64,000 nt of DNA, from positions 5,830 to 69,829 of the forward strand of contig CAZYXR010000006.1 of NCBI GenBank assembly GCA_964650845.1, written 5' to 3'. The translations under genes and the position numbers were made by a program. This document shows, piece by piece, positions 23,219 to 31,967 of this stretch. The stretch comes from UBA7692 sp964650845 (GTDB lineage Bacteria > Bacteroidota > Bacteroidia > Chitinophagales > LD1). Below the pieces are notes generated by a model that saw only the letters and a list, made by a program, of their open reading frames with translations, made no database searches and was not told the DNA's origin. The first letter of the stretch is position 1. Every line of letters starts with the position of its first letter.

Positions 23219-25111
23219 TCACAATTTACCTTTCACAATTTCAGCCACAACCGTGGGATCGAGAAGCGTAGTAATATCACCAAGATTAGATACATCACCT
23301 TCTGCAATTTTGCGGAGTATTCTTCGCATAATTTTACCACTACGAGTTTTTGGCAACCCTTGCACCACTTGCACTTTGTCGGGGCGAGCAAATGCGCCAA
23401 TTTTTTCGCTTACAATACTTTTAATTTCGTTTTGCAATTGCTGTTGATTCAAATTAGCTGTTGTGCAGATAATGTAAGCATATAAACCTTGGCCTTTTAC
23501 ATCGTGAGGATAAGCTACCACAGCACTTTCAACTACTGCCGAATGCTCATTGATGGCGTCTTCTACTTCGCCTGTGCCAATACGGTGTCCACTTACATTT
23601 ATTACATCATCTACCCTACCGGTTATACGGTAATAACCACTTTCATCGCGCTTTGCACCATCTCCTGTAAAGTATAAATTACTGTATGTAGAAAAATATG
23701 CTTGCTGGAAGCGTTGATGGTCGCCATACACAGAGCGTGCCATGCCCGGCCAAGGAAATTTGATACATAAATTTCCTTCAACCCCATTGCCAAGCACCTC
23801 TTCACCTTTTTCATTAACTAATATAGGTTGAACACCTGGTAGCGGAAGTGTTGCAAAAGCGGGTTTAAGCGGTGTAACAGTAGCAATTGGCGAAATTAAA
23901 ATCCCACCGGTTTCAGTTTGCCACCAAGTATCTACTATTGGGCAATTCAATTTCCCTACATTTTCATTATACCACTTCCAAGCTTCTTCGTTTATTGGCT
24001 CACCCACCGACCCTAACACACGCAATGAACTCAAATCTTTGTCCTTAAAAATGTCGGTACCAAAAGTTTCGAGCGAACGAATTGCCGTAGGTGCGGTGTA
24101 GAAAATATTGACTTTATGTTTTTGAATCACATCCCAAAAACGCCCGTGGTCGGGGTAAGTAGGAACACCTTCAAACATTACTGTTGTTGCGCCATTTAGC
24201 AATGCGCCATAAATTAAATAGCTGTGTCCTGTAACCCAACCAATATCTGCTGTGCAAAAGAATACTTCACCTTCTTTGTAATTGAAAACATTCAAAAAAG
24301 TGTACGCATTAAAAATCATGTATCCGGCAGTAGTGTGCAATACACCTTTTGGCTTTCCGGTAGAGCCCGAAGTATACAAAATGAATAATGGCGATTCGGC
24401 ATCTACACTTTCGGCAACATGTACCGATGACTCATTGGCAACCACATCATGCCACCAAACATACTTTTCGCTTTCAACTACGGTATCATTACTGGTATGA
24501 TTAAACACAAGACAATGCTTTATGGTAGGTGTTTCTAACAAAGCTTCATCTGCTATTTTTTTCAATTCAATTTTCTTTTCGCCTCGAAAAAAAGCATCGG
24601 CAGTAATGAGCACTACACAACCCGAATCATTGATTCTGTCGCGCAAACTATCGGAACTAAACCCGGCAAAAACAACCGAATGCACCGCGCCAATTCTTGC
24701 ACACGCCAACATTGCAATAGCTCCTTCAGGAATCATAGGCATATAAATACACACCCTATCGCCTTTTTGAACGCCTAATTTTTGTAGTGCATTTGCGCAC
24801 TTACATACTTCTTCATGCAACTGCTTATAGGTAATACTTCGCGATGGAGTATTGGGCGAATTGGGTTCCCAAATTATTGCTGTTTGACCACCCTTAGTTT
24901 CAAGATGACGATCCAAGCAATTTTCAGCCAAATTGAGTTGCCCCCCGGCAAACCATTGAATGTCGGCAGAGGAAAAATCCCACGACAGCACATTGTTCCA
25001 TCTATTTTTCCATAAAAAGCTACTTGCTATTTCCGCCCAAAAGGCTCCTGGATTTTGAACGCTTTGCTGATAGCTTTCAACATATTCTTCAAACGTGTTT
25101 ATTTGTTTCAT
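23219..25111 (-). CDS. acs: Acetyl-CoA synthetase
   Basis: 630 residues. Activates acetate with ATP and CoA to acetyl-CoA through an acetyl-adenylate. The AMP-binding P loop YTSGSTGKPKGV (about 248-259), the WWQTETGG motif (about 395-402) and the C-terminal KTRSGKIMRR motif with the regulatory lysine are all present. Length is normal for the family (about 630-655). It is a single gene; the upstream ilvE is closed by a terminator. Confidence 0.96.
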   Translation of the reverse strand: MKQINTFEEYVESYQQSVQNPGAFWAEIASSFLWKNRWNNVLSWDFSSADIQWFAGGQLNLAENCLDRHLETKGGQTAIIWEPNSPNTPSRSITYKQLHEEVCKCANALQKLGVQKGDRVCIYMPMIPEGAIAMLACARIGAVHSVVFAGFSSDSLRDRINDSGCVVLITADAFFRGEKKIELKKIADEALLETPTIKHCLVFNHTSNDTVVESEKYVWWHDVVANESSVHVAESVDAESPLFILYTSGSTGKPKGVLHTTAGYMIFNAYTFLNVFNYKEGEVFFCTADIGWVTGHSYLIYGALLNGATTVMFEGVPTYPDHGRFWDVIQKHKVNIFYTAPTAIRSLETFGTDIFKDKDLSSLRVLGSVGEPINEEAWKWYNENVGKLNCPIVDTWWQTETGGILISPIATVTPLKPAFATLPLPGVQPILVNEKGEEVLGNGVEGNLCIKFPWPGMARSVYGDHQRFQQAYFSTYSNLYFTGDGAKRDESGYYRITGRVDDVINVSGHRIGTGEVEDAINEHSAVVESAVVAYPHDVKGQGLYAYIICTTANLNQQQLQNEIKSIVSEKIGAFARPDKVQVVQGLPKTRSGKIMRRILRKIAEGDVSNLGDITTLLDPTVVAEIVKGKL

Positions 25112-25195
25112 GGCAAATGCTGTTACGATGTGAGTTTAAAAATAAATGCAGCAAGCTAACACTAACCCAGCATATAGAATCGAAAAAAAATCAAA

Positions 25196-25231
25196 AAGCC
25201 CCAAACAACATATACTTGCTGTTTGGGGCTT
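25196..25231 (-). terminator. Terminator after ilvE
   Basis: 12-bp perfect stem AAGCCCCAAACA/TGTTTGGGGCTT followed on the minus strand by TTTTTGATTTTTTTT, 34 bases after the ilvE stop. Confidence 0.88.
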
Positions 25232-25265
25232 AACTTATCTAGTTTGCTTCTTTTAAAAACCGCAA

Positions 25266-26351
25266 CTAAATATTAGCGTAAACATCTACGGGTACTTGAT
25301 GAATCCAATCGAAAACATCTTCTGCACGTCCGGCTCTGATAGAGAAATATCTATCGCGCAATTTGTTTGAAATTTCTCGTCCTTCTACCGGTGGCAATTC
25401 GTAATCAAAGCCTTTGTAATGGAAAGTTTGAATTGGAGCTATTGTAGCTGCGGTGCCGGTGCCAAACATATCTTCTAATGTTCCTTCATGATAGGCATTC
25501 ACAATTTCATCTACCGAAATATCGCGTTCTTGCACAATATAACCTTCATCCTCGGCAAGGCGAATCATACTATCGCGAGTAACACCATCTAAGATTGTTC
25601 CTATTTCTAAAGATGGAGTAATAATTATTCCATCGATGATAATAAAAACATTCATCGTGCCAATTTCTTGCAAATAGCGGTGATGAATACCATCTAACCA
25701 AAGAATTTGATCGTAGCCCTTTTGTTGTGCTTCTTGCATAGGCATCATACAAGCAGCATAATTTCCAGCGGCCTTTGCAAAGCCCGTACCACCCGGAAAA
25801 GCCCGCACATAATAATCGTGAATAAACACTTTAACCGGTTTAGAATAATATCTACCAACAGGGCAACTAAACATTGCAAAGCGATAGTTATCGGCTACTT
25901 TTATTCCTACATATTTATCGGTAGCAAACATGTATGGGCGCACGTACAATGATGAACCGTCAGCAGTTGGAACCCAATCTTTATCGAGCGTAATTAACTT
26001 ATCAATTGCATTCAAAAAAAGTTCCTCAGGAAACTGCGGCATTGCCATTCTTTGAGCAGAAATATTAAGGCGCGCAAGATTTTTTAATGGACGAAATAGC
26101 AACGGATTGCCCTCGGGGTCGCGTTCCGATTTTAGACCTTCAAAAAGCGACTGACCGTAATGTATTGCCGAGGTTGCCGGATGCAACGAAAAATCGCCAA
26201 AAGGTATGATGCGGCAATCGTGCCAATCTCCATCGCGATAATCGGCCACAAACATGTGGTCGGAAAAATGTTTACCAAACGGCAAGTTGTTGAAATCGAC
26301 CTCACCAATGCGCGATTCTGCAACGCGCTGAACAGAAATTTTATAAGCCAT
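25266..26351 (-). CDS. ilvE: Branched-chain-amino-acid aminotransferase
   Basis: 361 residues from the ATG at 26351 (the open frame to 26402 adds an unlikely extension). A class IV PLP enzyme that transfers the amino group between Leu/Ile/Val and 2-oxoglutarate, the last step of branched-chain synthesis. The PLP lysine lies in the segment GTGFAKAAGNYAACM (about residue 190), and EIGTMNVFIIIDG (about 255), plus the phosphate-contact segment DMFGTGTAATIAP near 315 are typical of the longer (type II) IlvE group. Followed by a strong terminator. Confidence 0.95.
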   Translation of the reverse strand: MAYKISVQRVAESRIGEVDFNNLPFGKHFSDHMFVADYRDGDWHDCRIIPFGDFSLHPATSAIHYGQSLFEGLKSERDPEGNPLLFRPLKNLARLNISAQRMAMPQFPEELFLNAIDKLITLDKDWVPTADGSSLYVRPYMFATDKYVGIKVADNYRFAMFSCPVGRYYSKPVKVFIHDYYVRAFPGGTGFAKAAGNYAACMMPMQEAQQKGYDQILWLDGIHHRYLQEIGTMNVFIIIDGIIITPSLEIGTILDGVTRDSMIRLAEDEGYIVQERDISVDEIVNAYHEGTLEDMFGTGTAATIAPIQTFHYKGFDYELPPVEGREISNKLRDRYFSIRAGRAEDVFDWIHQVPVDVYANI

Positions 26352-26402
26352 ATCAGTAAATTTTGTTGCCCAAACATATAATAATTTTCGGGGGAAACAC
26401 AT

Positions 26403-26709
26403 CCTAAATACTCAGCATGTTTTGAGATTTTATGAAAGCCAAAAAAAGATGCATTTTTTATAGGGTTTACAAATCAATCATTCCAAAAACACAGCATTTT
26501 AGATAAAAACTAAGTGGTTAAATTTTATCAACAAGTATTCAACTTTTTTAAAACAACAGCATTTGCTGTTACATTTTTCGAATAATGCAGGAATGGAGGG
26601 CGTAAATTTAATAGCAACAAAAAGTGAACAACAAGACTACGCGAACACGAAAAAAATATTGTTATCGTTGCATCCACTCCTCCCCAAATTTACCGCACAA
26701 TAAATATTC
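26403..26709. other. Divergent intergenic region, no gene
   Basis: About 300 AT-rich bases between the divergent ilvE and the nucleotidase lipoprotein gene. It must hold both promoters, but I find no good TAnnTTTG match and no coding frame or repeat. Confidence 0.5.
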
Positions 26710-27447
26710 ATGAAGAAGTTTTTCGCGCTTTACATTGTTTCCATTTTGCTGCTGGCAGGTTGCGCCAAGCAATATGTTACAACGCAATATCAATACACCA
26801 AAAATCAAATTGAAAACAAAGGTGAAAAAGATGAAAAAATCGCAGCAATAATTTCTCCATACAAAGACTCGCTACAAAAATCAATGAACCATGTTGTTGC
26901 CGTAAATGATAAAACAATATCGAAAGGGCAGCCCGAAAGCGAATTGGGGAATTTATTGGCAGATGTATTACTACAACAAGCAAATGAATGCTGCAATAAA
27001 CAAGTAGATGTATCAATACTTAATAATGGAGGAATACGCGTACCACAATTAGCCGCAGGCAATGTTACACTCGGCAAAATTTATGAAATCATGCCTTTTG
27101 AAAATCGCCTTGTTTTGATGGATTTGCCAGGCAAAGAATTGGCAGAACTTTTTAATGCTATTGCTGCAGCAGGAGGTTGGCCAATTAGCGGAGCGCGATT
27201 TACAATTGCCAATAAAAAAGCTACTAACATTTTTGTAGGAGGCGTGCCGCTAAATGAAAGCAAAACCTATACAATTGCTCTCTCCGATTACCTTACAGAA
27301 GGTGGAGACAACCTATCTATGCTAAAAGGGAAACAAATAACAGATAGCAGAAAAAATATTCGAGAAGCCTTTATTGATGCATTCAATAACATCCACAAGG
27401 ATGGAAAAAAACTATCGAGCAATTTAGATGGCAGAATAAAAGAGTAA
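26710..27447 (+). CDS. 5'-nucleotidase C-terminal domain lipoprotein
   Basis: 245 residues. A lipoprotein signal with lipobox LLLAGC places Cys at about residue 18. The mature part is a 5'-nucleotidase C-terminal (substrate-recognition) domain: ELGNLLADVLLQQ, NNGGIRVPQLAAGNVTLGKIYEIMPFEN (the adenine-contacting NNGGIR loop), and SDYLTEGGDNLSML near the end. This domain is normally the second half of UshA-type enzymes. The catalytic metallophosphoesterase half is the next gene, two bases further on. Together they should hydrolyse extracytoplasmic nucleotides, possibly as a two-chain enzyme. Confidence 0.9.
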   Translation: MKKFFALYIVSILLLAGCAKQYVTTQYQYTKNQIENKGEKDEKIAAIISPYKDSLQKSMNHVVAVNDKTISKGQPESELGNLLADVLLQQANECCNKQVDVSILNNGGIRVPQLAAGNVTLGKIYEIMPFENRLVLMDLPGKELAELFNAIAAAGGWPISGARFTIANKKATNIFVGGVPLNESKTYTIALSDYLTEGGDNLSMLKGKQITDSRKNIREAFIDAFNNIHKDGKKLSSNLDGRIKE

Positions 27448-27454
27448 TATGATA

Positions 27455-28372
27455 ATGAATCGTAGAAAATTTTTAACTCAATCAAGTGCAGCAGCAGGGC
27501 TTTTTGCACTATCTCAATTTCCATTTGAAGCATTTGCAAAAGGAGACATCAAACGCATTACCATTCTGCACACCAACGACCAGCACTCGCGAATTGAACC
27601 ATTTGAAATGGATGGTGGAAAATATCAAGGATTGGGCGGATTTGCCAACCGTGCGGTAGTGATAAAAAAAATAAGGAGCGAAGAAAAAAATGTATTGCTG
27701 TTAGATAGTGGAGATATTTGGCAAGGCACACCATACTTTAATATGTATCAAGGTTCATTAGAGTTTAAACTAATGAGCGAAATGCAATACGATGCCTCAA
27801 CAATTGGCAATCACGATTTTGATTTAGGAATGGAAGGTTTTGCCAAGCAACTTCCATTGGCAAACTTTCCGTTTTTATGCTCCAACTACGATTTCAAAAA
27901 CACACCTTTAAAAGATAAAACACAACCTTATAAAATTTTCAATATCGATGGCATTAAAGTTGGTGTATTTGGTTTGGGAATTGAGTTACATGGCTTAGTA
28001 CCTAAAGCAATGTATGGAGAAACTGTGTATGCCGAACCAATAGCTGTTGCCAACACAATTGCAACTCAATTGCGCAACGATTACAAATGCGATTTAGTAA
28101 TCTGCCTCTCGCATCTTGGCTACAAATATCAAAACAAAAAAGTGAGCGATATTGATTTGGCACTAAACAGCACAAACATTGATTTAATTATTGGCGCACA
28201 CACACATACTTTTTTGCCGTATCCCGAAGAATATAAAAATGCAGCGGGCAAAAAAGTGATAGTAAATCAAGTGGGTTGGGCAGGTATAGTATTAGGCCGA
28301 TTAGATTTCTATTTTGAACAAAAAAAGAAAGGATTAATCATACCAGACACGCCAATAAAAATTAGAAGTTGA
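27455..28372 (+). CDS. 5'-nucleotidase N-terminal (metallophosphoesterase) domain, Tat-exported
   Basis: 305 residues. The N-terminus MNRRKFLTQSSAAAGLFALSQ is a twin-arginine signal, so the enzyme is exported folded with its metals. Metallophosphoesterase motifs follow in order: HTNDQHSRIEP (about 37-47), DSGDIWQGT (about 85), GNHDFD (about 117), SHLGY (about 216) and GAHTHT (about 243). These are the dimetal ligands of the UshA/CD73 family. The C-terminal substrate domain is absent here and is encoded by the preceding lipoprotein gene. An in-frame ATG six bases earlier is an alternative start. Confidence 0.9.
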   Translation: MNRRKFLTQSSAAAGLFALSQFPFEAFAKGDIKRITILHTNDQHSRIEPFEMDGGKYQGLGGFANRAVVIKKIRSEEKNVLLLDSGDIWQGTPYFNMYQGSLEFKLMSEMQYDASTIGNHDFDLGMEGFAKQLPLANFPFLCSNYDFKNTPLKDKTQPYKIFNIDGIKVGVFGLGIELHGLVPKAMYGETVYAEPIAVANTIATQLRNDYKCDLVICLSHLGYKYQNKKVSDIDLALNSTNIDLIIGAHTHTFLPYPEEYKNAAGKKVIVNQVGWAGIVLGRLDFYFEQKKKGLIIPDTPIKIRS

Positions 28373-28579
28373 AACACCTATGTGATATATGATGAAGAAA
28401 AAATTTTTTCAAGACTATTGTATGAGAAAAAAGATTTGATAAGAGATTGCATTGAAGAAAAATATTTTGAAAATTCAAGAGCAAAAAAATTTTTTTTCTC
28501 ACTTCCGAATGCACATTTTCACACCGTTAATCGCACCTGTTCAAAATTTGTTCACACACAATTAAAATAGACCTAAATT
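28373..28579. other. AT-rich region upstream of dnaA
   Basis: About 200 bases, very A/T-rich (long A and T runs around 28390-28500), followed by two near-matches to the DnaA box TTWTNCACA: ATTTTCACA (28515-28523) and TTGTTCACA (28548-28556), each with one mismatch. This could be a dnaA autoregulation or unwinding region. A 62-codon open frame here looks like low-complexity noise. Confidence 0.35.
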
Positions 28580-30016
28580 ATGATGAAAGAAAAAACGGCT
28601 GTTTCGGTATGGAGTGCCTGCTTAGATATTATACGAGATAACGTAAGTGCGCAAAGTTTTAAAACGTGGTTCGAGCCGATAAAGCCTGTTGAGTTAAAAT
28701 CATCAGTACTTACAATTCAAGTACCATCACAGTTTTTTTACGAGTGGCTCGAAGAGCATTATGTTTCGCTACTACGCAAAACCATAAAGCGCGAATTGGG
28801 CAACGAAGCACGATTAGAATATCGCATAGTGGTAGATCAAAGCCAAAGCACACCAAGCACAATTGACTACCCTAACTTCAACACCGGAAACTCAACAAAC
28901 CCTGAAACAAGTTTTCCACTTACACTGCAAGGCAGCAACATTAAAAATCCATTTGTTATTCCCGGATTGAAAAAAATAAACATTGACCCACAACTAAACT
29001 CGAATTACAATTTCGACAATTACGTTGAGGGTGATTGTAACCGCTTAGCACGCAGTGCTGGATATGCGGTAGCTCAAAAACCGGGTGGCACAGCATTCAA
29101 TCCATTAGTAATATATGGCGCTGTTGGTTTAGGAAAAACGCACATTGCACAAGCAGTAGGCAATGAAGTAAAACAACACTTCCCGAACAAAACAGTATTA
29201 TATGTAACCAGCGAAAAATTCACCAATCAATTTTTCGATGCAGTAAAAAACAATTCGGTAAATGACTTTGTACACTTTTACCAATTGATAGATGTATTGA
29301 TTGTTGATGACATTCAGTTTTTCAGCAACAAAGAAAAAACACAAGATATTTTCTTCCACATCTTTAATCACTTGCACCAAAGCGGCAAACAATTGGTATT
29401 AACTACCGACCGCTCTCCACGCGATTTGGAAGGCATTGAAGAAAGATTGCTTTCGCGTTTTAAATGGGGCTTGAGTGCCGACTTGCAAGTGCCAGATTTT
29501 GAAACACGCATTGGCATTCTCGAAAAGAAAATGTATGCCGATGGCATTGAGTTGCCACGCGAAGTAGTTGAGTTTGTTGCCTACAACATCAACACAAATA
29601 TCCGCGAATTAGAAGCCGCATTAATTTCATTATTGGCACAAGCTTCATTGAATAAAAAAGAAGTAGATCTTGATTTGGCAAAAAAAATCATCAAGAACTT
29701 TGTAAAAACAATGAGCCGCGAAGTAAGTATTGATTACATTCAAAAAACAGTTTGCGAATACTTTAATGTACCTGTGGATGCTTTAAAAGAAAAAACACGC
29801 AAACGCATGGTGGTTCAAGCACGTCAGCTTTCAATGTTCCTTGCAAAAAATTACACCAAAAATTCTTTAAAAGTAATAGGCAAACACTTTGGCGGTCGCG
29901 ACCATTCTACTGTTATTCACTCTTGTCAAGCAGTTCAAAATTTAATTGATACAGACCAAGAATTTAGAGAAAGCGTTACCGACATTCAAAAGAAAATTCA
30001 AATGAGTATTTCGTAA
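28580..30016 (+). CDS. dnaA: Chromosomal replication initiator DnaA
   Basis: 478 residues. Domain I (1-85, VWSACLDIIRDNVSAQSFKTWF) mediates oligomerisation. A linker follows to about 140, then the AAA+ domain with Walker A GAVGLGKTH (about 179-187), Walker B VLIVDDIQFF (about 238-247) and the sensor/arginine region LSRFKWGL. Domain IV at the C-terminus has the DNA-binding signature GKHFGGRDHSTVIHSC. DnaA binds oriC and opens the duplex. A strong terminator follows. dnaN is not adjacent. Confidence 0.98.
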   Translation: MMKEKTAVSVWSACLDIIRDNVSAQSFKTWFEPIKPVELKSSVLTIQVPSQFFYEWLEEHYVSLLRKTIKRELGNEARLEYRIVVDQSQSTPSTIDYPNFNTGNSTNPETSFPLTLQGSNIKNPFVIPGLKKINIDPQLNSNYNFDNYVEGDCNRLARSAGYAVAQKPGGTAFNPLVIYGAVGLGKTHIAQAVGNEVKQHFPNKTVLYVTSEKFTNQFFDAVKNNSVNDFVHFYQLIDVLIVDDIQFFSNKEKTQDIFFHIFNHLHQSGKQLVLTTDRSPRDLEGIEERLLSRFKWGLSADLQVPDFETRIGILEKKMYADGIELPREVVEFVAYNINTNIRELEAALISLLAQASLNKKEVDLDLAKKIIKNFVKTMSREVSIDYIQKTVCEYFNVPVDALKEKTRKRMVVQARQLSMFLAKNYTKNSLKVIGKHFGGRDHSTVIHSCQAVQNLIDTDQEFRESVTDIQKKIQMSIS

Positions 30017-30038
30017 TAAAATTCCATTTGAAAGCACG

Positions 30039-30070
30039 AAAGCCGAAGACTACAATCTTCGGCTTTTTTA
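30039..30070 (+). terminator. Terminator after dnaA
   Basis: 8-bp stem GCCGAAGA/TCTTCGGC with flanking A's and a TTTTTT tail, 23 bases after the dnaA stop. Confidence 0.88.
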
Positions 30071-30115
30071 TTGGCACAAGTTTGTTGTATGTTCATTACC
30101 GAAAACAATTTTACA

Positions 30116-31123
30116 ATGATAAGATTCTCCTTCGCATGTATTTTTCTACTCACTTTGTTTGGCTGCAACACCAAGCAAAACGCATATTTTGATTACACAA
30201 AAACAGACAAAGAAAATGCCGGAGTGCAAATGATTCCAATAAAAACTCAGGTAGGCACATTCAAAGTATGGACAAAAAAAATAGGCAACAATCCACGCAT
30301 CAAAGTTTTGCTGTTGCATGGCGGTCCGGCTCTCACACACGAGTACATGGAATGCTTTGAGTATTTTCTTCCACAACAAGGCTTTGAGCTAATTGAGTAC
30401 GACCAACTTGGTTCTTACTACAGCGATCAACCAACCGATTCATCGCTATGGACACTCGAAAGATTTGTAGATGAGTTAGAACAGGTACGCGTAGCGTTGG
30501 GGTTGAACAACAACAACTTTTACATAGTTGGAAACTCGTGGGGTGGCATTTTAGGAATGGAATATGCTTTAAAATATCAGCAACACATCAAAGGTCTTGT
30601 TATCAGCAACATGACTGCCGACTTCGAAAAATATGGCGCATACAACAAAAAGTTGCGAGAACAAATGCGCAAATCATTAGTAGATTCTTTAGAGGTATTT
30701 GAAAATGCAGGAAAGTTTTACGACCCAACTTATCAGCAATTAGTGTTTGACAATTACTACTGCAAACACATTTTACAAAAGCCCGCAAAAGATTGGCCGG
30801 AACCAGTATTGCGTTCTTTCAAACACATCAATCAACCTGTGTATGAAATCTTACAGGGGCCCAGTGAGTTTGTTCCTGGCGGAAGATTAGTTGGCTGGGA
30901 ATGCTGGAGCAGATTGCCACAAATCACCGTTCCAACATTGATGATTGGTGCGCGATTCGACTCAATGAATCCAGATGAAATGGAAGCCATGAGCAAAGCG
31001 GTAAAAAATGGTCGTTATTTGTTTTGCCCCACAGGTAGCCATCTAAGCATGTGGGACGCCCAAGAAGAATACTATCCCGGATTGATACAGTTTATAAAAG
31101 ATGTGGACCAAGGAAGGTTTTGA
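30116..31123 (+). CDS. Alpha/beta hydrolase lipoprotein, proline iminopeptidase-like
   Basis: 335 residues from the ATG at 30116. The lipobox LLTLFGC gives a lipid-anchored Cys at about residue 17. The hydrolase core has the oxyanion motif LLLHGGPA (about 78-85), the nucleophile elbow GNSWGG (about 149-154, Ser) and probable acid/base in GARFDSMNP and GSHLSMWD. The HGGP plus GxSWGG combination is that of the proline iminopeptidase (S33) group, which removes N-terminal proline from peptides. An export signal suggests a periplasmic peptidase. Substrate not proven. Confidence 0.85.
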   Translation: MIRFSFACIFLLTLFGCNTKQNAYFDYTKTDKENAGVQMIPIKTQVGTFKVWTKKIGNNPRIKVLLLHGGPALTHEYMECFEYFLPQQGFELIEYDQLGSYYSDQPTDSSLWTLERFVDELEQVRVALGLNNNNFYIVGNSWGGILGMEYALKYQQHIKGLVISNMTADFEKYGAYNKKLREQMRKSLVDSLEVFENAGKFYDPTYQQLVFDNYYCKHILQKPAKDWPEPVLRSFKHINQPVYEILQGPSEFVPGGRLVGWECWSRLPQITVPTLMIGARFDSMNPDEMEAMSKAVKNGRYLFCPTGSHLSMWDAQEEYYPGLIQFIKDVDQGRF

Positions 31124-31148
31124 ATATCATTCAACCAACCATAATCTG

Positions 31149-31967
31149 CTATGGAAACTTCGGAAATTTCTTCCAATCGGGTTGGCGTTTTTCTATAAAA
31201 GCGTTTTTGCCTTCTTTGGCTTCATCGCTTAAATAATACAGCAAAGTAGCATTACCCGCCAACTCTTGAATACCTGCTTGCCCGTCTAATTCGGCATTGA
31301 AAGATGACTTCAACATGCGAATAGAAAGCGGAGATTTTTGTTGTATCTTTTTGCACCACTCTACTGTAACTTCCTCCAGTATATCGAGCGGCACCACTTT
31401 GTTTACCAAGCCCATATCCAAAGCTTCTTGAGCATTGTATTGATCGCACAAAAGCCAAATTTCGCGCGCCTTTTTTTGCCCTACCACACGTGCAAGATAG
31501 CTTGCGCCAAAGCCTCCGTCAAAGCTACCAACCTTTGGCCCAGTTTGTCCGAAAATTGCATTTTCGGAAGCAATAGACAAATCGCAAACCACATGCAAAA
31601 CGTGCCCACCACCAATGGCATAACCATTTACCATGGCAATAACAGCTTTGGGGATAGAGCGAATCAGCTTTTGCAAATCAAGTACATTCAATCGTGGCAC
31701 AGCATCGGTGCCAACGTAACCGCCATGCCCGCGCACATTTTGGTCGCCACCGCTGCAAAAAGCCATATCGCCTTCGCCTGTTAGCACAACCACTTCAATT
31801 TCTTGATTATCGCGACAGATATTCATAGCATCAATCATTTCCTTCACCGTAAGTGGTGTAAATGCATTGCGATATCGCGGACGGTTAATGGTGATTTTTG
31901 CAATCCCTTCAAAAAATTCAAACTTAATTTCTTCGTAGTTTTTAATACTTGTCCAGTTTCTGTTCAT
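31149..31967 (-). CDS. menB: 1,4-dihydroxy-2-naphthoyl-CoA synthase
   Basis: 272 residues. A crotonase-fold enzyme that cyclises o-succinylbenzoyl-CoA in menaquinone biosynthesis. Signatures are INRPRYRNAFTPLTV near the N-terminus, CSGGDQNVRGHGGYVG (about 75-90) and GQTGPKVGSFDGGFGASYLAR (about 145-165), all typical for MenB rather than other crotonases. Its start overlaps the menD stop by four bases (ATGA type), so the two are translationally coupled. Confidence 0.96.
   Translation of the reverse strand: MNRNWTSIKNYEEIKFEFFEGIAKITINRPRYRNAFTPLTVKEMIDAMNICRDNQEIEVVVLTGEGDMAFCSGGDQNVRGHGGYVGTDAVPRLNVLDLQKLIRSIPKAVIAMVNGYAIGGGHVLHVVCDLSIASENAIFGQTGPKVGSFDGGFGASYLARVVGQKKAREIWLLCDQYNAQEALDMGLVNKVVPLDILEEVTVEWCKKIQQKSPLSIRMLKSSFNAELDGQAGIQELAGNATLLYYLSDEAKEGKNAFIEKRQPDWKKFPKFP

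Noticed and set aside
28382..28570. 62-codon open frame before dnaA
   Set aside because: Low-complexity Lys/Phe/Glu-rich sequence from an AT-rich leader, GTG start, no family pattern.
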